From Echinometra lucunter (taxonomy: Eukaryota > Echinodermata > Echinoidea > Camarodonta > Echinometridae), in NCBI GenBank assembly GCA_029962745.1, contig CM057167.1, positions 16,732,204-16,796,203 on the forward strand: 64,000 nucleotides of DNA, given 5' to 3'. How positions within the stretch are numbered: the first letter of the stretch is position 1; the number at the start of each line of letters is the position of its first letter. Made by a program: the position numbers and the translations under genes. Under the pieces are notes generated by a model. That model ran no database searches. It was given only the letters and a program-made list of their open reading frames with translations, and was not told the origin of the DNA. Shown here piece after piece: positions 25,701 to 30,510 of this stretch.

Positions 25701-28700
25701 GTTTAATTTTCCCTAGTTTCGCGATGATGTCCTCGCCAAAATTTCCGCTCAGTAAAATGCCTATATACTCGTGTAGAAATATCTTTTAAAACGTGAAAAT
25801 GATAACTCGCCAATATGTCAAACTTGTCTCAAATCGCTAACGTATCTGTACGCCAAAATATTAGCTTATACAGTACCTTGAAATTACATGGTTTGAAAAG
25901 TTACTGGTATGTCTGCCTCCTCGGTAATTGAATCTTACAAGAATGTGATCATAAACCCAGGCATTGGTGCAATTATGCAGATTGTCTTTTATGTGTAGTG
26001 ATTGCCATGGCAGTCTGCAATTTCCTGATTTCATGTTAATAGTATGTAGAAATGATTCATTCAATACAGCCTTGAGACATCGACTTCATTTGTTGTCAAC
26101 AACATCATTTATATTGTTTGGGTTTACAGTCTGACCATGGTTTATTAATATCATTTTATAGTATTCACATAGTCTAATGCGAAAAGTAAATTCACACTTT
26201 ATTACTGAACTAATCACATATATATATCTGCTTCTCTAAAAAATAAATATAAATCATTATTTGGAAGTTTTTGTAGATGAAATTTTTTTGTTCATATATT
26301 TCATCAAAATCATACAAAGTTTTAAGCTTGTGATGGAACCATTTCTTAGTTGCACCATACTGATATACCTACCATCAGTCATGAAAAGTGAGTTTACATT
26401 TTCTGATGAAATAAATGGATAAGGGAATTTATTTTGTACAGGACCCATTTCACAGAATTGCCCATTAGTAATTTGCTCCCATTTAGTCATATTCTTCACT
26501 GCATAGCCTTCCATTAAAATGATTACATGGCCAGAAACACTGCATCGCCAGCAAAATTACTGTTCCTCAATCTCTTCATTATCTCTTTCATCGATCATGT
26601 TAAGTGTATGCCCTCCTAATCATGTTTGATCCGTGAATTTGCCATTCAATTCCATCATCTCTAGATTACCCAGTACATGTAATGACATTGCACATAGAGT
26701 TATTCAAATCTTTAAGCCTACTGCTATTGAGTTCTCATGACACAGTGTGCAGAGATTGAGGAACATGTATTTGCTTTTGCCATGTTACCATTTATGACAA
26801 TGCTGCTGTTCAATGCAAAAAGGAAGCAACTCTGATATTTTTCAAAATGGACTTTTTCTTGATTTGAGATACATTTTTGTGTGTTCTACATGTACATGAT
26901 AATGAAGAGGATATTGAAGTCCCGTGACCTCCAATTTCCGAAACAGACATGTTAAAAGGAAGCAACTCCATAGATTTCCAGATAAAACAGTGACATATTT
27001 TTTTCATTTACTTAGAAACTCATTCTACAGAGTCGCTTCCTTGTGTCATTGGAAGGCAGAACGGTTATTTCATGTTAACTTTCATTTTTTTTCCCTCATT
27101 GATCTCAGTCTTTAACAGCAAATTATTTCCATCTTTTTAACAGCTTGTAGATTTATTCTTAATCTTATACTAAACAAAGAGACCTGTATATTTTCATGAA
27201 TATCATTTCTTTTTAGCAGCAAATATATATTTGCATGACTAAGCTTGTCAGAAATACCCTGATAAAAAAAAGAAAGATCAGAAAGGGCATTGAAATACGG
27301 TACTACCAGTAAAGATTACACAAATTTATGCCCTTTTTTTTCTCAGGGGACAATATTGGGACTAAGATTTTTAGTCATTTTCTCTGCTAACAGTACAAAA
27401 TGAACATGGTCGCAAACCTTTGAAGATTGACCCAATTTCAATGCCTCATTTTGCTGATTTTTAGAAATCAAAGGCCGTAAAGAGACATTTTATTATGGGA
27501 TGTGACTCAAGATAGAAGGATGGAACCCAGCTGTAGCGAATACCCTTGAATCTAGGAAATAGCTCTGTTTTATTCATACGCTGTACTTTGTAAAACAAGG
27601 TTATGAAATGCATTATAAAACATCAGCTGAAAAAAGAAAGAAAAAAAAAAGCATTTAAGTGATTTAGTGAGTGATTTATTTCTAGAACATTCTAAAAAAA
27701 AAAAAGCTGTGGAAAATCTTGCCACTGCAATACCAAGCAATGAGACCATCAAAATTTAAAATGAAGTTTTTACAACTGTGTTCTTTACAGCATGGGTCTG
27801 GTGTTTGTAAAATAGAAAAAGGTGTTTTCGACTGTGTTTATATACCTAGTACATTGCATAGGCATCATTTCCTGTTATACTCTGATCATCTAACCACATA
27901 TATTTTTTATGGCATGGTGCATTCGTCATCATCGCGCCATTTTTCTACTCATCCAGTGCGGATTTTTCGCACGACCCGGAACGAGAGGAGGCGGACCAGT
28001 GCGTAACGATTGGTTTAACCCTTTCAATGCATCTTGCTTCTGTATTAACATATAATCTTTTGTGTGATGGTCATTTGTGCCTGTGTGTGTTTTGTACGAC
28101 TTTTAATCGCGAGCCTGCAGCTTTTGTTCTCTGGTATTGAGTGCAATACCTCTAAACTTTGGGGATTGTGTAACATTTTCCTGTGTCCACGTATGTTTGT
28201 GATAAAATAAAGTATGTATGTTATATGAAATGATGTTATACTCTTCCCTTTAATGTAGACCTTCTCTTGTCTTCTTTACTTTTGCTCACTCTATTCATTC
28301 TTTGCCTGTCAGTCTCTGTATTTAACCCATTCGTGACAGGAATTATTTAAAGCCTAATTTGATCAGCTTTTATTCTTCAAATTGGCAACACCAACATTTT
28401 TATTTATTGCTACATTTTTCTTATAAAACATCATGTATCTGAAATCAATATAAATTGACAGAAATTATGATGAGAAGTAAAAAAGTTGCCAATTTGTAGG
28501 GAAAAACAGTGATTCTAAACTTTCGATCACATTGCTAATTTAAGGATTTTAATGCTTATTTTCCTTTAAAAAAATTTCAGCATCAAACAACGAATATTGA
28601 CGCAACCAAAATGGGCACAGTTTGTGTAGAATTTTTTTGCTCTTTCTGCTCATGTATTTGGTATGATTTTTAGGGCTTTGCATCAAAAGATATTAGGCCA

Positions 28701-29972
28701 AACCATAAAATGTGGACTTATGTCACGAATGGGTTAAATGTAGACCTTCTCTTGTCTTCTTCACTTTAGCTCACTCTATTCACTCTTTGCCTATCAGTCT
28801 CTGTATTTACATATTTCTCTTTTATTGTATTTATCTTCTTTTCATTCTGTTTGTCTTTATGTTATCCCCTTTATAATCTCTTTTCTGCTATTCAACGGCC
28901 CATTTATATTTCGTTGTTGGCGTCCTTGTTCTTTTTGTGTTTGTAATGCAAAATGCACATACACGTGTGGTGTTTGTGCATTTAAATTATATCTTTAAAT
29001 TGTACACTGTTGCTACTTCTTTACATATCTTCAGATCATGCAGGCACATACACTGTTTCTGTATTTACACAATCACAAATTCTTATTGGTGCACAAAGAG
29101 TGTTCAAACATAGAATGTTGGCCATCATGAAGTAAATTCAGAAGAAATAAATGATTTGTTCACCAAACATTTAACACAATATCAAGAATATAATAAGGAT
29201 GTCTGGGTTGATATTTGATTGTTAAACTGTTTGTTATTTGTACACATCTGTCATTGTAAAACTTGATCTGATAAGAAATGATTGCTGTTGACACTACTTA
29301 GGTTCGCAGGGAATTGTGTTTGCAGTGGTGATGAAGTGATAGCATTGTAGCAAAAAGTTGCTGCTGGGAAAATACCAGATATAAATATTGTCAAAATTTA
29401 ATGATAGGAGAGATTGAGCATTGAAGTGCAATTTTACCAGGCTGGAAATAGGCATTTTGCTTTCTTTTTTCTGCTTACAATGACATTTTTTTGATAATTT
29501 TTTTTCAATTTTCCTGTTTTTGGCTTTCTTCTTATTTTTTTTGTACAAAGTGCTAGGTGTTTTTATTTGCTTTCCTTCAGCTCTTACTTTCTCTATAATA
29601 GATCTGTCTTTCATTTCTGTATAATTTTTGTTGTTTTAAGAATACTTCTTGCATTTACTGCAAGCGTGGAAGGAACAACTGATTTGATAAGCTTTCTGTT
29701 TTATTATCTTTATGGTAGGGTAAATCATTTTGTTAGATGAAAGTTAATTTGAATTGATTTTAACAGTATTACAGGCCCAATACATCCTTTGATTTTGGTG
29801 GTATACATGTGAATGACTCAAAAGCAATCTCCATTATAAAAGTAGGTGTCTACAGTTAAAGCTTATCTGAGTTATTCAGATTTTGAAGAAATATCCATGT
29901 AATTCATCACAAGATGAATTAGAAGGATATCGCAATTTTATTGTTGTGATAATGATAATAATGTTAATAGTA

Positions 29973-30033
<61 letters not shown>

Positions 30034-30479
30034 TAATAATAATAATAATAATGATGATAATGATAATAGTAATAATAATGATAATAATAATAATAATGAT
30101 GATAATAATGATAATAATGATAATAATGATAATAATGATGATAATAATGATGATAATGATAATAATGATGATAATAATAATGATAATGATGATAATGATA
30201 ATGATAATAATGATAATAATGATGATAATAATGATGATAATAATGATAATAATGATGATAATAATAATTATAATGATAATAATGATCATGATAGTAATAA
30301 TAATGATAATAATGATGACAATGATGATAATAATGATAATAATGATCATAATAATAATGATAATGATAATGATAATAATGATGATGATAATAATGATAAT
30401 AATGATAATAATGATAATAATAATGATAATAATGATGATGATAATAATGATAATAATGATGATAATAATGATAATAATG

Positions 30480-30510
<31 letters not shown>

